NCBI RefSeq assembly: GCF_001590905.1
Contig: NZ_BCTT01000002.1
Location: 235,597 to 299,596 of the forward strand
DNA from: Serratia grimesii NBRC 13537
GTDB taxonomy: Bacteria; Pseudomonadota; Gammaproteobacteria; Enterobacterales; Enterobacteriaceae
DNA: 64,000 nt
Direction: 5' to 3'
In this document: positions 20,061 to 30,047 of the stretch, in pieces
Numbering within the stretch: position 1 is the stretch's first letter
Layout: every line of letters begins with the position of its first letter
Notes under the pieces: generated by a model
Database searches by the model: none
Told to the model about the DNA's origin: nothing
Seen by the model: only the letters and a program-made list of their open reading frames with translations
Position numbers and translations under genes: made by a program

Positions 20061-20681
20061 TCAGCGGAAGGGTGTTGGGTCACCCGCGCCCTCGCGCACC
20101 ACTTCCGGTGCGGACTCCGTCAGGTCAATCACCGTGGTCGGCTGCTGCCCCAGGAAACCACCGTGGATCACCAGATCAACCTGTTTCCCTAAATGATCAC
20201 TGATCTCCTCCGGATCAGACTCGGCGAAATCATTACCCGGCAGCATCAACGTGGTCGACATCATTGGTTCGTTAAGCACTTCCAGCAATGCCAGCGCAAT
20301 CGGGTTCGACGGTACACGCAGACCGATGGTTTTACGCTTGTCGTTCATCAAGCGCCGCGGCACTTCCTTGGTCGCTTTCAGAATAAAGGTGTAGTTGCCG
20401 GGCGTGTTGTTCTTGATCAGTCGGAACGCGGTATTGTCGACATAAGCGTAAGTCGACAGCTCAGACAGATCGCGACACATCAGTGTAAAATTATGATTAC
20501 CATCCAATTGACGGATACGGCAGATACGTTCCATTGCCGATTTTTCTTCCAGCTTGCAGCCCAGCGCGTAACCAGAATCGGTGGGATAGACGATCACGCC
20601 CCCTTTACGTAGTACATCCACCGCCTGATTGATAAGACGCGGTTGTGGATTGTCTGGATGAATATAAAAAAGCTGACTCAT
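20061..20681 (-). CDS. yciO: YciO, Sua5/YrdC-like protein
   Basis: The 206-residue protein belongs to the YrdC/Sua5 fold family. It has the N-terminal PTDSGYALGCKLEEKSAMERICRIR region, then NFTLMCRDLSELSTYA, PGNYTFILKATKEVPRRL and KRKTIGLRVPSNPI. YrdC/TsaC makes threonylcarbamoyl-AMP for tRNA modification; YciO is a paralogue, so the exact biological role is less certain. It lies downstream of rnm with a 47-base gap on the same strand. Confidence 0.93.
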   Translation of the reverse strand: MSQLFYIHPDNPQPRLINQAVDVLRKGGVIVYPTDSGYALGCKLEEKSAMERICRIRQLDGNHNFTLMCRDLSELSTYAYVDNTAFRLIKNNTPGNYTFILKATKEVPRRLMNDKRKTIGLRVPSNPIALALLEVLNEPMMSTTLMLPGNDFAESDPEEISDHLGKQVDLVIHGGFLGQQPTTVIDLTESAPEVVREGAGDPTPFR

Positions 20682-20728
20682 GACTTGCTCCTAAAATGAT
20701 GCACGCGGGCGGCAACGCCCACGTTAAA

Positions 20729-21616
20729 TCAATCGACTTTAGCCAGTTGTGGTAGCGGCCAATCACGCCACACAGGCTCAACTCCGCCAGGTAACCACAG
20801 TTTACGGCCCAGTTCGATCCACGAGCAGGGTTGATGAAAATCAGACCCCTGCGACGCCAATAATTGATATTCTTGCGCATACTTTGCCAGTTGCGAACGC
20901 TCATGCGGTGCCTGCTGGCATTGGGCAATTTCCATTGCGTCACCACCATGTTCTGCAAAATGCGCCAGCAGCCGCTTCAACCATTTAGCCGTCAGGTCGT
21001 AACGGCCCGGATGCGCGATCACCGCCTGACCACCGGATTGATGAATCACATCAATGGCTTGTTCTATTGTACACCACTGTGGCGGAACGTAACCGGTTTT
21101 GCCTTTAGCCAAGTATTTCTTGAATACCTGGGCCATATTGTCTGCCATACCGATTTGCACCAGGTAACGCGCAAAATGGCCACGGGTCACTGCCCCGCCA
21201 TCTGCTAATTTTTGCGCCCCTTCAAATGCACCCTCAATACGTGCTTTAGCCAATCGCACACCTATTTCCTGTGCACGGAGGTTACGGCGTTCTGTCTGTT
21301 CGGCCAGCAGTTGTACTATCGCCGGATGCGAGGTTTCAATACCCAGACCGACAATATGAATCTCGTGGTTTTCCCACAACGTGGAAATTTCCACCCCGTT
21401 AACCAATTGCAGCGGCAGTGACTGCTCAGCAATGGTTGCGGCGGCGGCGGCCAAGCCGTCTGTGGTGTCATGATCGGTAATCGCCAATACACCTACACGC
21501 ATTTCAACCGCCCGCTGTACCAATTGCGCCGGCGTAAGGTAGCCGTCAGAAGCGGTGGTATGGCTGTGGAGGTCGTAGAGAGTAAATGCGGAAGGCTGGG
21601 GGCTGCTGTCTGTCAA
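20729..21616 (-). CDS. rnm: RNase AM (PHP-domain 5'-3' exoribonuclease)
   Basis: The 295-residue protein (formerly YciV/TrpH) has the PHP metal-binding motifs in order: [11 protein letters not shown] near residue 15, [11 protein letters not shown] near 45, NGVEIST near 73, [10 protein letters not shown] near 197 and GSDFHQP near 255. In E. coli it trims 5' ends of rRNA and releases mononucleotides from short 3',5'-bisphosphate-containing substrates. It is divergent from the trp operon, the position conserved in enterobacteria. The start at 21616 is about 140 bases from the trp promoter. Confidence 0.94.
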   Translation of the reverse strand: MTDSSPQPSAFTLYDLHSHTTASDGYLTPAQLVQRAVEMRVGVLAITDHDTTDGLAAAAATIAEQSLPLQLVNGVEISTLWENHEIHIVGLGIETSHPAIVQLLAEQTERRNLRAQEIGVRLAKARIEGAFEGAQKLADGGAVTRGHFARYLVQIGMADNMAQVFKKYLAKGKTGYVPPQWCTIEQAIDVIHQSGGQAVIAHPGRYDLTAKWLKRLLAHFAEHGGDAMEIAQCQQAPHERSQLAKYAQEYQLLASQGSDFHQPCSWIELGRKLWLPGGVEPVWRDWPLPQLAKVD

Positions 21617-21754
21617 AAGAAATATCCGGCAATGGCTTGGCTTTCTATCATACCCGCGAAAGCCCGTTGGACGGAAATCTATTATGGCGCAATGCCGTTT
21701 CCTCTTGATGAAAATAATTCACACTTAGCGATAAAACATTGTACAAAAAGAGGG

Positions 21755-21788
21755 TTGACTTTACTCTCGCGAACCAGTTAACTAGTAC
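21755..21788 (+). promoter_or_regulatory. trp promoter with overlapping TrpR operator
   Basis: The -35 TTGACT (21755-21760) and -10 TTAACT (21778-21783) are 17 bases apart. The palindrome GAACCAGTTAACTAGTAC (21771-21788) covers the -10 and differs from the E. coli trp operator by one base in the left arm. TrpR with bound tryptophan would therefore block RNA polymerase directly. Confidence 0.93.
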
Positions 21789-21838
21789 ACAAGTTCAGGG
21801 CACTTCCCTGGTTGGATGATAAACAAGAGAGCACAGAA

Positions 21839-21898
21839 ATGAACAAGCAAACTTCTCTTCTTCGTTGGTGGCGTACTTCCCTTTTTCGGGCGGAGTAA
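21839..21898 (+). CDS. trpL: trp operon leader peptide
   Basis: ATG at 21839 opens a 19-residue peptide, MNKQTSLLRWWRTSLFRAE, ending at TAA 21896. AGAGAG precedes the start. Two adjacent Trp codons (residues 10-11) are the sensor: a ribosome stalled there at low Trp-tRNA favours the antiterminator. It lies between the trp operator and the attenuator, with the same spacing logic as in E. coli. Confidence 0.95.
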   Translation: MNKQTSLLRWWRTSLFRAE

Positions 21899-21935
21899 TC
21901 ACGCATACCTGTCATCTGACACTGCAGATTCCCTA

Positions 21936-21963
21936 AGCCCGCTGGTAACGCGGGCTTTTTTTT
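21936..21963 (+). terminator. trp attenuator
   Basis: AGCCCGC (21936-21942) pairs with GCGGGCT (21950-21956) around TGGTAAC, followed directly by a run of seven T (21957-21963). It lies 38 bases after the trpL stop and 26 before trpE, so it is the intrinsic terminator controlled by leader translation. Confidence 0.95.
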
Positions 21964-21988
21964 GGACAAATTTTGACTGGAACGACAC

Positions 21989-23551
21989 ATGATGAACATC
22001 AAACCACAACTCAAATTACTGAAGGCGGAGGCCAGTTACCGGGGCGACCCCACTACCATTTTCCATCAATTGTGCGGTTCGCGCCCGGCAACCCTGCTGT
22101 TAGAATCCGCAGAAATCAACAGTAAGCAAAACCTGCAAAGCTTGTTAGTGATCGACAGCGCTTTGCGCATCACTGCACTGGGTCGCACCGTCACGTTGCA
22201 AGCCCTGACAGCCAACGGCGCCGCGATGTTGCCACTGCTGGATGAAGCACTGCCGGCTGAAGTACAAATTCAGGTGCGCCCTAACGGCCGTGAACTGACC
22301 TTCCCATTGATTGATGCGATCCAGGACGAAGACGCCCGCCTGCGTTCACTGTCAGTGTTTGATGCACTGCGCACCTTACTGACACTGGTCGACTCTCCTG
22401 AAGACGAACGTGAAGCTGTGATGCTCGGTGGCCTGTTTGCCTATGACCTGGTTGCCGGTTTCGAAGACCTGCCTGCGCTGCGTCAGGATCAACGTTGCCC
22501 TGATTTTTGTTTCTATCTGGCGGAAACGTTGCTGGTGCTGGACCACCAGCGCGGCGTTGCTCGTCTACAGGCCAGTGTTTTCACTGCTGACACCGCAGAA
22601 GAACAGCGTCTGCAGCAACGTTTGGAACAGCTTCAGGCCCAATTAAAGCAGACACCGCAGCCAATTCCTCATCAAAAACTGGAAGGTATGCAACTGAGCT
22701 GCAACCAGACCGATGAAGAATACGGCGCAGTGGTCAGTGAATTACAACAGGCCATCCGTCAGGGTGAAATCTTCCAGGTGGTGCCATCACGTCGTTTCTC
22801 ACTACCGTGCCCAGCACCGCTGGCAGCCTACCAAACGCTAAAAGACAATAATCCAAGCCCGTACATGTTCTTTATGCAGGATGACGATTTCACCCTGTTT
22901 GGTGCTTCGCCGGAAAGCGCACTGAAATACGACGCCAACAACCGTCAGATTGAGATCTACCCGATTGCCGGCACCCGCCCGCGTGGTCGTCGTGCCGATG
23001 GTTCATTGGATCTGGATCTCGACAGCCGTATCGAACTGGAAATGCGCACTGACCACAAAGAGCTGGCCGAACATTTGATGCTCGTCGATTTGGCACGCAA
23101 CGATTTAGCGCGCATCTGCCAGGCCGGCAGCCGCTACGTGGCCGATCTGACAAAAGTGGATCGCTACTCTTTCGTCATGCACCTGGTTTCTCGGGTGATT
23201 GGCACCCTGCGTGCCGACCTTGACGTGCTGCATGCGTATCAGGCCTGTATGAACATGGGTACGTTAAGCGGTGCCCCAAAAGTGCGCGCCATGCAGTTAA
23301 TCGCCGCCTCTGAAGGCACCCGACGCGGCAGCTACGGCGGAGCAGTGGGTTATTTCACCGCTACCGGCGATTTGGATACCTGTATTGTCATCCGCTCCGC
23401 GTATGTTGAAGACGGTATTGCCACTGTGCAAGCTGGCGCCGGCGTGGTGTTGGACTCTGTTCCTCAGGCGGAAGCCGATGAGACTCGTAATAAAGCACGT
23501 GCCGTGCTGCGTGCCATTGCCAGCGCGCACCAGGCCAAGGAGGTGTTCTGA
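21989..23551 (+). CDS. trpE: Anthranilate synthase component I
   Basis: The 520-residue protein converts chorismate to anthranilate using ammonia supplied by TrpG. It is very close to the crystallised S. marcescens TrpE as I recall its sequence. The N-terminal tryptophan feedback site includes [11 protein letters not shown], and the catalytic region has [64 protein letters not shown] and [11 protein letters not shown]. The start may be 21989 or the adjacent ATG 21992; the latter gives the MN start known from S. marcescens. The stop overlaps the trpG start by one base (TGATG), indicating translational coupling. Confidence 0.98.
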   Translation: MMNIKPQLKLLKAEASYRGDPTTIFHQLCGSRPATLLLESAEINSKQNLQSLLVIDSALRITALGRTVTLQALTANGAAMLPLLDEALPAEVQIQVRPNGRELTFPLIDAIQDEDARLRSLSVFDALRTLLTLVDSPEDEREAVMLGGLFAYDLVAGFEDLPALRQDQRCPDFCFYLAETLLVLDHQRGVARLQASVFTADTAEEQRLQQRLEQLQAQLKQTPQPIPHQKLEGMQLSCNQTDEEYGAVVSELQQAIRQGEIFQVVPSRRFSLPCPAPLAAYQTLKDNNPSPYMFFMQDDDFTLFGASPESALKYDANNRQIEIYPIAGTRPRGRRADGSLDLDLDSRIELEMRTDHKELAEHLMLVDLARNDLARICQAGSRYVADLTKVDRYSFVMHLVSRVIGTLRADLDVLHAYQACMNMGTLSGAPKVRAMQLIAASEGTRRGSYGGAVGYFTATGDLDTCIVIRSAYVEDGIATVQAGAGVVLDSVPQAEADETRNKARAVLRAIASAHQAKEVF

Positions 23552-24132
23552 TGGCCGATATCTTACTGCTCGATAATGTTGATTCCTTTACCTACAACCT
23601 GGTCGATCAGCTGCGCGCCAGCGGCCACCATGTGGTGATTTACCGCAACCAGATTTCTGCCGATGTGATTATTGAACGCTTGCAGCAGTTAGCTCAGCCG
23701 GTTCTGATGCTATCACCGGGCCCAGGTACACCGTCTGAAGCGGGGTGTATGCCTGAACTGTTGCAACGCCTGCGTGGCCAGTTGCCGATTATCGGTATTT
23801 GCCTGGGGCATCAGGCGATTGTCGAAGCCTACGGCGGTCACGTTGGCCAAGCCGGTGAAATCTTGCACGGCAAGGCCTCGGCAATCAGCCACGATGGCGA
23901 AGGCATGTTTGCCGGTATGGTGAATCCCTTGCCGGTGGCACGCTACCATTCACTGGTAGGCAGCAATATCCCGGACGAGCTCACGGTTAACGCCCATTTT
24001 AACGAAATGGTGATGGCAGTACGTAATGACCAGCATCGCGTATGCGGTTTCCAGTTTCATCCAGAATCGATCCTGACCACCCATGGCGCGCGTTTGCTTG
24101 AGCAAACTCTGGCCTGGGCGCTGGCGAAATAA
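23551..24132 (+). CDS. trpG: Anthranilate synthase component II (glutamine amidotransferase), standalone
   Basis: This is a 193-residue class I glutamine amidotransferase. The nucleophile is Cys84 in [11 protein letters not shown]; the oxyanion region is [12 protein letters not shown] near residue 55; the catalytic His is in [10 protein letters not shown] near 170. It ends at TAA 24130 with its own stop, 14 bases before trpD. In E. coli the same domain is fused to TrpD; the separate form is the known Serratia arrangement, so this is not a frameshift. Confidence 0.97.
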   Translation: MADILLLDNVDSFTYNLVDQLRASGHHVVIYRNQISADVIIERLQQLAQPVLMLSPGPGTPSEAGCMPELLQRLRGQLPIIGICLGHQAIVEAYGGHVGQAGEILHGKASAISHDGEGMFAGMVNPLPVARYHSLVGSNIPDELTVNAHFNEMVMAVRNDQHRVCGFQFHPESILTTHGARLLEQTLAWALAK

Positions 24133-24146
24133 CGAGGGAAACGACC

Positions 24147-25145
24147 ATGCATACTATTCTTGAAAAATTGTACCGTTCTGAGTCGATGAACCAGCAGGAA
24201 AGCCAGCAATTATTCAGTGCCATCGTACGCGGTGAGTTAGAGCCAAGCCAACTGGCAGCCGCGCTGATCAGCATGAAAATTCGTGGTGAGCGTCCGGAAG
24301 AAATTGCCGGGGCAGCCAAAGCGCTGTTGGCCGATGCTCTGCCGTTCCCACGTCCGGATTACCCTTTTGCCGATATCGTCGGCACCGGGGGCGACGGCAC
24401 TAACAGCATTAATATCTCCACCGCCAGTGCCTTTGTGGCGGCGGCGTGTGGCGCAAAAATAGCGAAACACGGCAATCGCAGCGTTTCCAGCCGATCAGGT
24501 TCATCAGATTTGCTGGCGGCATTTGGTATACGTCTTGATCTGCCGGCGGATCAAGCACGTAAAGCGTTGGATGAGTTGGGCGTATGTTTTCTGTTTGCGC
24601 CGCAGTATCACACCGGCTTCCGCCATGCGATGCCAGTACGCCAGCAGTTGAAAACCCGCACGGTATTCAATGTGCTTGGCCCGCTGATTAATCCAGCCCA
24701 TCCACCGCTGGCACTGATCGGCGTTTACAGCCCAGAATTGGTGCTACCAATAGCGGAAACCCTACGCGTACTGGGTTACCAACGCGCGGCCGTGGTACAC
24801 GGCGGCGGAATGGATGAAGTGGCGATTCATGCCACTACCCATGTGGCCGAATTGAACAACGGTGAAATTGAGAGCTACCAGTTAACCCCGCAATCCTTTG
24901 GGCTGCAAAGTTACCCGCTGGAAGCCCTGCTGGGCGGCTCACCGGAAGAAAATCGTGACATTCTGGCACGGTTGTTACAAGGTAAAGGTGACCCGGCGCA
25001 CGCTGCTGCGGTAGCCGCTAATGTGGCGCTGCTGCTGAAGTTATTCGGGCATGAAGACCTGCGCCAAAATGCGCAGCAGGCACTGGACATGATTCACAGC
25101 GGACAAGCTTACGAGCGCGTTACCGCACTGGCAGCAAGAGGATAA
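24147..25145 (+). CDS. trpD: Anthranilate phosphoribosyltransferase, standalone
   Basis: The 332-residue enzyme joins anthranilate with PRPP. The PRPP motif is [22 protein letters not shown] near residue 75, followed by [17 protein letters not shown] near 107 and [16 protein letters not shown] near 215. A GAGGGA ribosome binding site lies in the 14-base gap after trpG. The stop TAA abuts the trpC start, so the two are tightly coupled. Confidence 0.97.
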   Translation: MHTILEKLYRSESMNQQESQQLFSAIVRGELEPSQLAAALISMKIRGERPEEIAGAAKALLADALPFPRPDYPFADIVGTGGDGTNSINISTASAFVAAACGAKIAKHGNRSVSSRSGSSDLLAAFGIRLDLPADQARKALDELGVCFLFAPQYHTGFRHAMPVRQQLKTRTVFNVLGPLINPAHPPLALIGVYSPELVLPIAETLRVLGYQRAAVVHGGGMDEVAIHATTHVAELNNGEIESYQLTPQSFGLQSYPLEALLGGSPEENRDILARLLQGKGDPAHAAAVAANVALLLKLFGHEDLRQNAQQALDMIHSGQAYERVTALAARG

Positions 25146-26510
25146 ATGATGCAGGAAACCGTGCTCAACAAGATTGTTCGTGATAAAGCGCAATGGGTCG
25201 CAGCACGACAGCAACAACAGCCACTGGCCAGTTTTCAAAATGAAATCGTCCCAAGCGAGCGTGCTTTTTACCACGCACTACAGGGAACCAGAACGGCGTT
25301 TATTCTTGAATGTAAAAAGGCATCCCCTTCCAAGGGACTGATTCGCGAAAACTTTGATCCTGTAGAGATTGCGTCGGTATACAAGGATTTCGCCTCGGCG
25401 ATTTCAGTTCTGACCGATGAAAAATACTTCCAGGGTAGCTTCGATTTTCTGCCACTGGTCAGTAAGACAGTGACACAGCCAGTACTGTGCAAAGATTTTA
25501 TTATCGATCCGTATCAGATCTACCTGGCTCGCTTCTATCAAGCCGACGCTATTTTGCTGATGCTTTCAGTGCTTAACGACGACCAATACCGTCAGCTAGC
25601 TGCTGTCGCACATAGCCTAAACATGGGCGTACTGACGGAAGTGATCAGTGAAGAAGAACTGCAACGGGCCATTGCTCTGGAAGCGCGCGTGGTCGGTATC
25701 AATAACCGCGATCTGCGTGACCTGAGTATCGATCTGGATCGTACCCGCCAGCTTGCACCACGCGTCCCGCATGGTGTGACGGTGATTAGCGAGTCCGGTA
25801 TCAACAATTACGGTCAGATCCGCGAGCTAAGCCACTTTGCCAACGGTTTCCTGATCGGCAGTGCCTTGATGTCTGAAACCGATCTGCGCGCCGCCGTGCG
25901 CCGGGTGATTTTGGGTGACAATAAAGTCTGCGGGTTGACCCGGGCGCAGGATGCTGCTGCGGCTTATCAGGCTGGAGCCGTCTACGGTGGGCTAATTTTT
26001 GTTGGGCGTTCGCCACGCTATGTCGATATCAACCGCGCACGTGAAGTTATTTCCGGGGCGCCTCTGAAGTACGTCGGCGTGTTCTGCGATGCGCAGGTAG
26101 ATACTGTAGTGAAAACCGTTGAACGTCTGGGCTTGAGAGCCGTACAACTGCATGGTGCGGAAGATCAAAATTATATCACCGCCCTGCGTGCCGAACTGCC
26201 GATCGACTGTCAAATTTGGAAGGCGCTGAGCGTGAAAGACCATTTACCGACGCGCGATTTGCAGCACGTCGATCGTTATCTGCTGGATAACGGCGCGGGC
26301 GGTACAGGACAACGTTTCGACTGGTCAGTGCTGCACGGTGAAAACCTGGATAACGTCATGTTGGCAGGCGGTCTGGGTGCAGACAATTGTGTTGATGCAG
26401 CCAAACTCGGCTGTGCCGGTATGGATTTTAATTCCGGCGTTGAGAGCCAACCCGGTATTAAAGACCCTGCTCGTCTGGCGGCGGTTTTCCAAACGCTGCG
26501 CGCTTACTGA
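25146..26510 (+). CDS. trpC: Bifunctional indole-3-glycerol-phosphate synthase / phosphoribosylanthranilate isomerase
   Basis: The 454-residue fusion has two TIM barrels. Residues 1-255 are the synthase (FILECKKASPSKG, CKDFIIDPYQIYLARF, VGINNRDLRDL, VISESGIN). Residues 256-454 are the TrpF isomerase (VCGLTRAQDAAAAYQAGAVYGG, AVQLHGAEDQ, LLDNGAGGTGQRFDW, LAGGLGADNC, GMDFNSGVESQPGIKD). It carries out steps three and four of the pathway. The fusion order C-F is that of enterobacteria. Two ATG codons stand at the start; the first is kept as in E. coli. Confidence 0.97.
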   Translation: MMQETVLNKIVRDKAQWVAARQQQQPLASFQNEIVPSERAFYHALQGTRTAFILECKKASPSKGLIRENFDPVEIASVYKDFASAISVLTDEKYFQGSFDFLPLVSKTVTQPVLCKDFIIDPYQIYLARFYQADAILLMLSVLNDDQYRQLAAVAHSLNMGVLTEVISEEELQRAIALEARVVGINNRDLRDLSIDLDRTRQLAPRVPHGVTVISESGINNYGQIRELSHFANGFLIGSALMSETDLRAAVRRVILGDNKVCGLTRAQDAAAAYQAGAVYGGLIFVGRSPRYVDINRAREVISGAPLKYVGVFCDAQVDTVVKTVERLGLRAVQLHGAEDQNYITALRAELPIDCQIWKALSVKDHLPTRDLQHVDRYLLDNGAGGTGQRFDWSVLHGENLDNVMLAGGLGADNCVDAAKLGCAGMDFNSGVESQPGIKDPARLAAVFQTLRAY

Positions 26511-26541
26511 ACATTATTAACGGATAAAAACGGGAACTATA

Positions 26542-27732
26542 ATGACGCTGCTTAACCCCTACTTCGGCGAATTTGGTGGCCAATATGTGCCGCAGATTCT
26601 GATGCCGGCCTTAAAACAACTGGAAGAAGCTTTCGTCAGCGCACAGCGCGACCCGGAGTTTCAGGCTGAATTTATCGACTTGCTGAAAAATTACGCAGGT
26701 CGTCCTACGGCATTAACACTTTGCAAGAATCTCACCGCAGGCACTAAAACCAAGCTGTACCTGAAGCGTGAGGATCTGCTGCACGGTGGCGCTCATAAAA
26801 CCAACCAGGTCTTGGGCCAGGCATTGCTGGCGAAGCGCATGGGCAAAACCGAAATCATTGCCGAAACCGGCGCAGGTCAGCATGGTGTAGCCTCAGCATT
26901 GGCTTGTGCTCTGCTCGGCCTGAAATGCCGTATCTACATGGGCGCCAAAGATATTGAACGTCAGTCACCTAACGTATTCCGCATGCGTTTGATGGGCGCA
27001 GAAGTGATCCCGGTGCACAGTGGGTCTTCCACGTTGAAAGACGCCTGTAATGAAGCGTTGCGCGACTGGTCCGGCAGTTACGAAACCGCCCACTATATGT
27101 TAGGCACCGCGGCAGGCCCACATCCGTACCCAACCATCGTACGTGAATTCCAGCGTATGATCGGCGAGGAAACCAAAGCACAGATGCTGGAACGTGAAGG
27201 ACGTCTGCCGGATGCCGTCCTGGCATGTGTTGGCGGTGGTTCCAACGCTATCGGTATGTTTGCCGACTTTATCGATGATACCAGCGTTGGTCTTATTGGC
27301 GTAGAACCTGCCGGTCTGGGGATTGAAACCGGTCAGCACGGTGCGCCATTGAAACACGGCCACGTCGGTATCTATTTCGGCATGAAAGCCCCGATGATGC
27401 AGACCTCAGAAGGCCAGATCGAGGAGTCCTACTCCATTTCTGCCGGACTGGACTTCCCTTCCGTCGGGCCACAACACGCCTACCTGAACAGTATCGGTCG
27501 CGCCGAGTATGTGTCGATTACCGATGACGAAGCGCTGGACGCATTCAAAGCGCTATCGCGTAGCGAGGGGATTATCCCGGCGCTGGAGTCTTCCCATGCA
27601 CTGGCACATGCGTTGAAAATGATCCGTGAAACGCCGCAAAAGGAACAAATTCTGGTGGTTAACCTGTCCGGACGTGGCGACAAAGACATATTTACCGTTC
27701 ACGACATTCTGAAAGCACGGGGAGAAATCTGA
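26542..27732 (+). CDS. trpB: Tryptophan synthase beta chain
   Basis: The 396-residue PLP enzyme condenses indole and serine. The PLP lysine is Lys86 in [26 protein letters not shown] is the indole/COMM region and [12 protein letters not shown] holds the PLP phosphate. It matches E. coli TrpB in length. GGGAA lies 6 bases before the ATG after a 31-base gap. The stop codon overlaps trpA by one base (TGATG). Confidence 0.98.
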   Translation: MTLLNPYFGEFGGQYVPQILMPALKQLEEAFVSAQRDPEFQAEFIDLLKNYAGRPTALTLCKNLTAGTKTKLYLKREDLLHGGAHKTNQVLGQALLAKRMGKTEIIAETGAGQHGVASALACALLGLKCRIYMGAKDIERQSPNVFRMRLMGAEVIPVHSGSSTLKDACNEALRDWSGSYETAHYMLGTAAGPHPYPTIVREFQRMIGEETKAQMLEREGRLPDAVLACVGGGSNAIGMFADFIDDTSVGLIGVEPAGLGIETGQHGAPLKHGHVGIYFGMKAPMMQTSEGQIEESYSISAGLDFPSVGPQHAYLNSIGRAEYVSITDDEALDAFKALSRSEGIIPALESSHALAHALKMIRETPQKEQILVVNLSGRGDKDIFTVHDILKARGEI

Positions 27733-28538
27733 TGGAACGTTACCAGCAACTGTTCGACCGCCTGGCAAGCAACAAGGAAGGCGCCTTCGTCCCATTCGTT
27801 ACTCTCGGCGATCCAAACCCGGCGTTGTCATTGCAGATCATCGATACTCTCGTTGAGGCTGGTGCAGACGCCTTAGAGTTGGGTATCCCGTTTTCCGACC
27901 CGCTGGCCGACGGCCCTACCATTCAAAGTGCAGCACTGCGCGCTTTTGCCTCTGGTGTGACACCGACCCAATGCTTCGAAATGTTGGCTGCTATCCGTCA
28001 AAAACACCCTACGATCCCGATTGGTCTGCTGATGTACGCCAACCTGGTATTCCATAAAGGTATTGATGCGTTTTATCAGCGTTGTGCCGAAGTCGGCGTT
28101 GATTCGGTGCTGATTGCCGACGTGCCATATGAAGAGTCTGCCCCGTTCCGCGCTGCAGCGACTCGCCATGGCATTGCACCTATCTTTATCTGTCCGCCAA
28201 ACGCAGACGATGATTTACTGCGTGAAATCGCCTCCCACGGTAGAGGTTACACCTACCTGCTGTCGCGTGCCGGTGTCACCGGAACCGAAAGCCGTGCCCA
28301 GTTGCCACTGCATCACCTGGTAAACAAGCTACGCGAGTACCATGCCGCACCTCCGTTGCAGGGGTTTGGTATTTCCGAACCTGCGCAGGTTCGCGATGCA
28401 CTGAAAGCGGGGGCTGCTGGCGCAATATCCGGCTCGGCCATCGTTAAGATTATCGAACAGAACCAAAATCAACCGGCAGAAATGCTGAAGCGACTGGCGA
28501 CTTTCGTCAGCGACATGAAAGCAGCGACACGGGCTTAA
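27732..28538 (+). CDS. trpA: Tryptophan synthase alpha chain
   Basis: The 268-residue TIM barrel cleaves indole-3-glycerol phosphate and passes indole to TrpB. Catalytic Glu49 ([14 protein letters not shown]) and Asp60 are both present; phosphate-binding GFGIS and AISGSAIVK are in the C-terminal third. Coupled to trpB by a one-base overlap. It is the last gene of the operon. Confidence 0.98.
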   Translation: MERYQQLFDRLASNKEGAFVPFVTLGDPNPALSLQIIDTLVEAGADALELGIPFSDPLADGPTIQSAALRAFASGVTPTQCFEMLAAIRQKHPTIPIGLLMYANLVFHKGIDAFYQRCAEVGVDSVLIADVPYEESAPFRAAATRHGIAPIFICPPNADDDLLREIASHGRGYTYLLSRAGVTGTESRAQLPLHHLVNKLREYHAAPPLQGFGISEPAQVRDALKAGAAGAISGSAIVKIIEQNQNQPAEMLKRLATFVSDMKAATRA

Positions 28539-28545
28539 TCCCATC

Positions 28546-28577
28546 AACAACAGGCGCAGTGGATCGCGCCTGTTGTT
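28546..28577 (+). terminator. trp operon terminator hairpin
   Basis: A 12-bp perfect stem (AACAACAGGCGC, 28546-28557, with GCGCCTGTTGTT, 28566-28577) starts 8 bases after the trpA stop. The following T content is modest (CATCTTGTTTC), so Rho may assist as in E. coli. Confidence 0.8.
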
Positions 28578-28757
28578 AACATCTTGTTTCCCCTCAAAGT
28601 TGTGCTTTTTTTTTACACCTAAAATTTGTACAAACCCAATTCTTGTCTCACACTTAGCCTTGCGCGTCGGGCATTTCTATATTTTGAGGAGTGCACTACG
28701 TATTCAGGTGAAAACCCGAATGTAGTTTCAACAATAACATTGCATGGAGAGTAATTT

Positions 28758-29072
28758 ATGAAGCTATTTAAAACCCTTTCGGTCTTATGCATGGCAGCCG
28801 TTGTGGCATTCGCAGTGAGTGCCTGCGCGCCGACAGCGAAATCTGAAGGGACTGGCGGTTATATTGACGATACGGTAGTGACAACCAAGGTGAAGTCAGC
28901 GCTGCTGGCGGATAAAACCATCAAATCTACCGAAATCAGCGTTGAGACCTTTAAAGGCCGCGTGCAACTGAGTGGTTTTGTCAGCTCAAGCGCCGATGCC
29001 AACCGCGCAGTGCAGGTAACACGTGGTGTAGCGGGTGTGAAATCCGTTGATAACGTTATGCAAATCAAGTAG
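28758..29072 (+). CDS. BON-domain lipoprotein
   Basis: The 104-residue protein has a lipoprotein signal peptide with Cys23 in the lipobox (VSAC). One BON domain follows (YIDDTVVTTKVKSALLADKTIKSTEI, then GRVQLSGFVSSSADANRAVQVTRGVAGVKSVDN), a fold found in OsmY and DolP and thought to act at membranes. The final VMQIK is typical. The 5' leader (28695-28724) can form a bulged hairpin (CTAC..ATTC.GGT / ACC.GAAT.GTAG). A CTATATTT at 28677 resembles a sigma-S -10. Likely a stress-related envelope protein; the exact role is unknown. Confidence 0.88.
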   Translation: MKLFKTLSVLCMAAVVAFAVSACAPTAKSEGTGGYIDDTVVTTKVKSALLADKTIKSTEISVETFKGRVQLSGFVSSSADANRAVQVTRGVAGVKSVDNVMQIK

Positions 29073-29078
29073 CGATAA

Positions 29079-29106
29079 AAAAACGGAGGCGCAGCATGCG
29101 CCTCCC
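29079..29106. terminator. Terminator between the BON lipoprotein gene and ompW
   Basis: GGAGGCGCA (29086-29094) pairs with TGCGCCTCC (29098-29106). A7 on the left gives a strong U-tract for ompW on the minus strand; the plus side is weaker. Confidence 0.9.
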
Positions 29107-29119
29107 TGTTTCACACCTG

Positions 29120-29764
29120 TCAGAAGCGATAACCTGCCCCGAACATAAACACCCACGGATCCAAACGCGTATCAATGCTGTGGTGATTACCGTCCGCATC
29201 ATCAAAGCGGGTCTTGGTCTCAATGTTCATCCACCACACTGACATGTTCAGCATCCAGTGCTCATCCAGGTTGTAATCCAGGCCCGCTTGCGCAGCCACA
29301 CCCCAAGAATCTTTTAGACTCAGGTTGCTCAGCCCAGCGCCTTTACCATTGTCATTGAATTTTTCATCAAAGAAAGTGGTGTAGTTAACACCCAGACCCA
29401 GATAGGGACGCAGTTTGTCCTGCTTGTCGCCAAAATAGTACTGTGCCATCAAGCTCGGTGGCAGATCGCGTACTGTCGCGATGTCACCGTTCACTGCCGA
29501 ACCATTCAGCCCAACCTTGTGACGAAACGGCGTTGCTGCCAACAATTCAACACCAATATTGTCTGTAACCATATAGCCGAAGGTCAGCCCGAGTTGGGTG
29601 TTATTATCGGCGCTGAATGATCCCTGCCCCAGCACGTCGTCAGATCCGGCATTTGGCCGTACCGTTGCCGCGCCAGCGCGGAAAAGAAAATCACCTGCCT
29701 GATGCGCACTTGCCAACATAGGCGCCATCATCGCCGCCAATACCACCAGAGTTGTCTTTTTCAT
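29120..29764 (-). CDS. ompW: Outer membrane protein OmpW
   Basis: From ATG 29764 the protein is 214 residues with a signal peptide (MKKTTLVVLAAMMAPMLASA, 20 residues). The mature part is an 8-stranded beta-barrel of the OmpW family ending in the aromatic YRF needed for assembly. FLFRAGAATVRPN, FGYMVTDNIGVELLAATPF, YYFGDKQDKLRPYLGLGVNY and WVFMFGAGYRF are family segments. A start at 29791 would put 9 extra residues before the signal peptide. It forms a narrow hydrophobic channel. A perfect FNR-type site lies about 150 bases upstream. Confidence 0.95.
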   Translation of the reverse strand: MKKTTLVVLAAMMAPMLASAHQAGDFLFRAGAATVRPNAGSDDVLGQGSFSADNNTQLGLTFGYMVTDNIGVELLAATPFRHKVGLNGSAVNGDIATVRDLPPSLMAQYYFGDKQDKLRPYLGLGVNYTTFFDEKFNDNGKGAGLSNLSLKDSWGVAAQAGLDYNLDEHWMLNMSVWWMNIETKTRFDDADGNHHSIDTRLDPWVFMFGAGYRF

Positions 29765-29908
29765 TATCCATTCCATTTGTGTGGTTATCATCCAAGGGGA
29801 ATATACCTACTTACGGGTATTTATGATCCCATCGAGATCACATCTTATGTGTAAAAGTTTTAATTCCTACTAAAAACAAGGTTACCTAAGGGACTAATAA
29901 ATCAAGGA

Positions 29909-29922
29909 TTGATCTGAATCAA
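29909..29922. promoter_or_regulatory. FNR-type binding site upstream of ompW
   Basis: TTGATCTGAATCAA is an exact match to TTGAT-N4-ATCAA. Its centre is about 151 bases from the ompW start codon and 132 bases from the start at 30048. E. coli ompW is known to be activated by FNR, so control of ompW is the simplest reading; the divergent gene could also be affected. Confidence 0.75.
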
Positions 29923-30047
29923 AAAACGCCTTTTGTTGCAAATTATCCACATGTTTAAATTTCAGTTGCTAAAAAAAACGCCGCTGCGTAATTTCATCTT
30001 CCGTGTTGGTTTTGGTTGGTGCCGTAAGGAGTCGGTGAGCAATCAAG

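Noticed and set aside
23551..25145. trpG/trpD as a frameshifted trpGD fusion gene
   Set aside because: trpG has its own stop, trpD its own ribosome binding site and start 14 bases on, and separate genes are the known Serratia arrangement.
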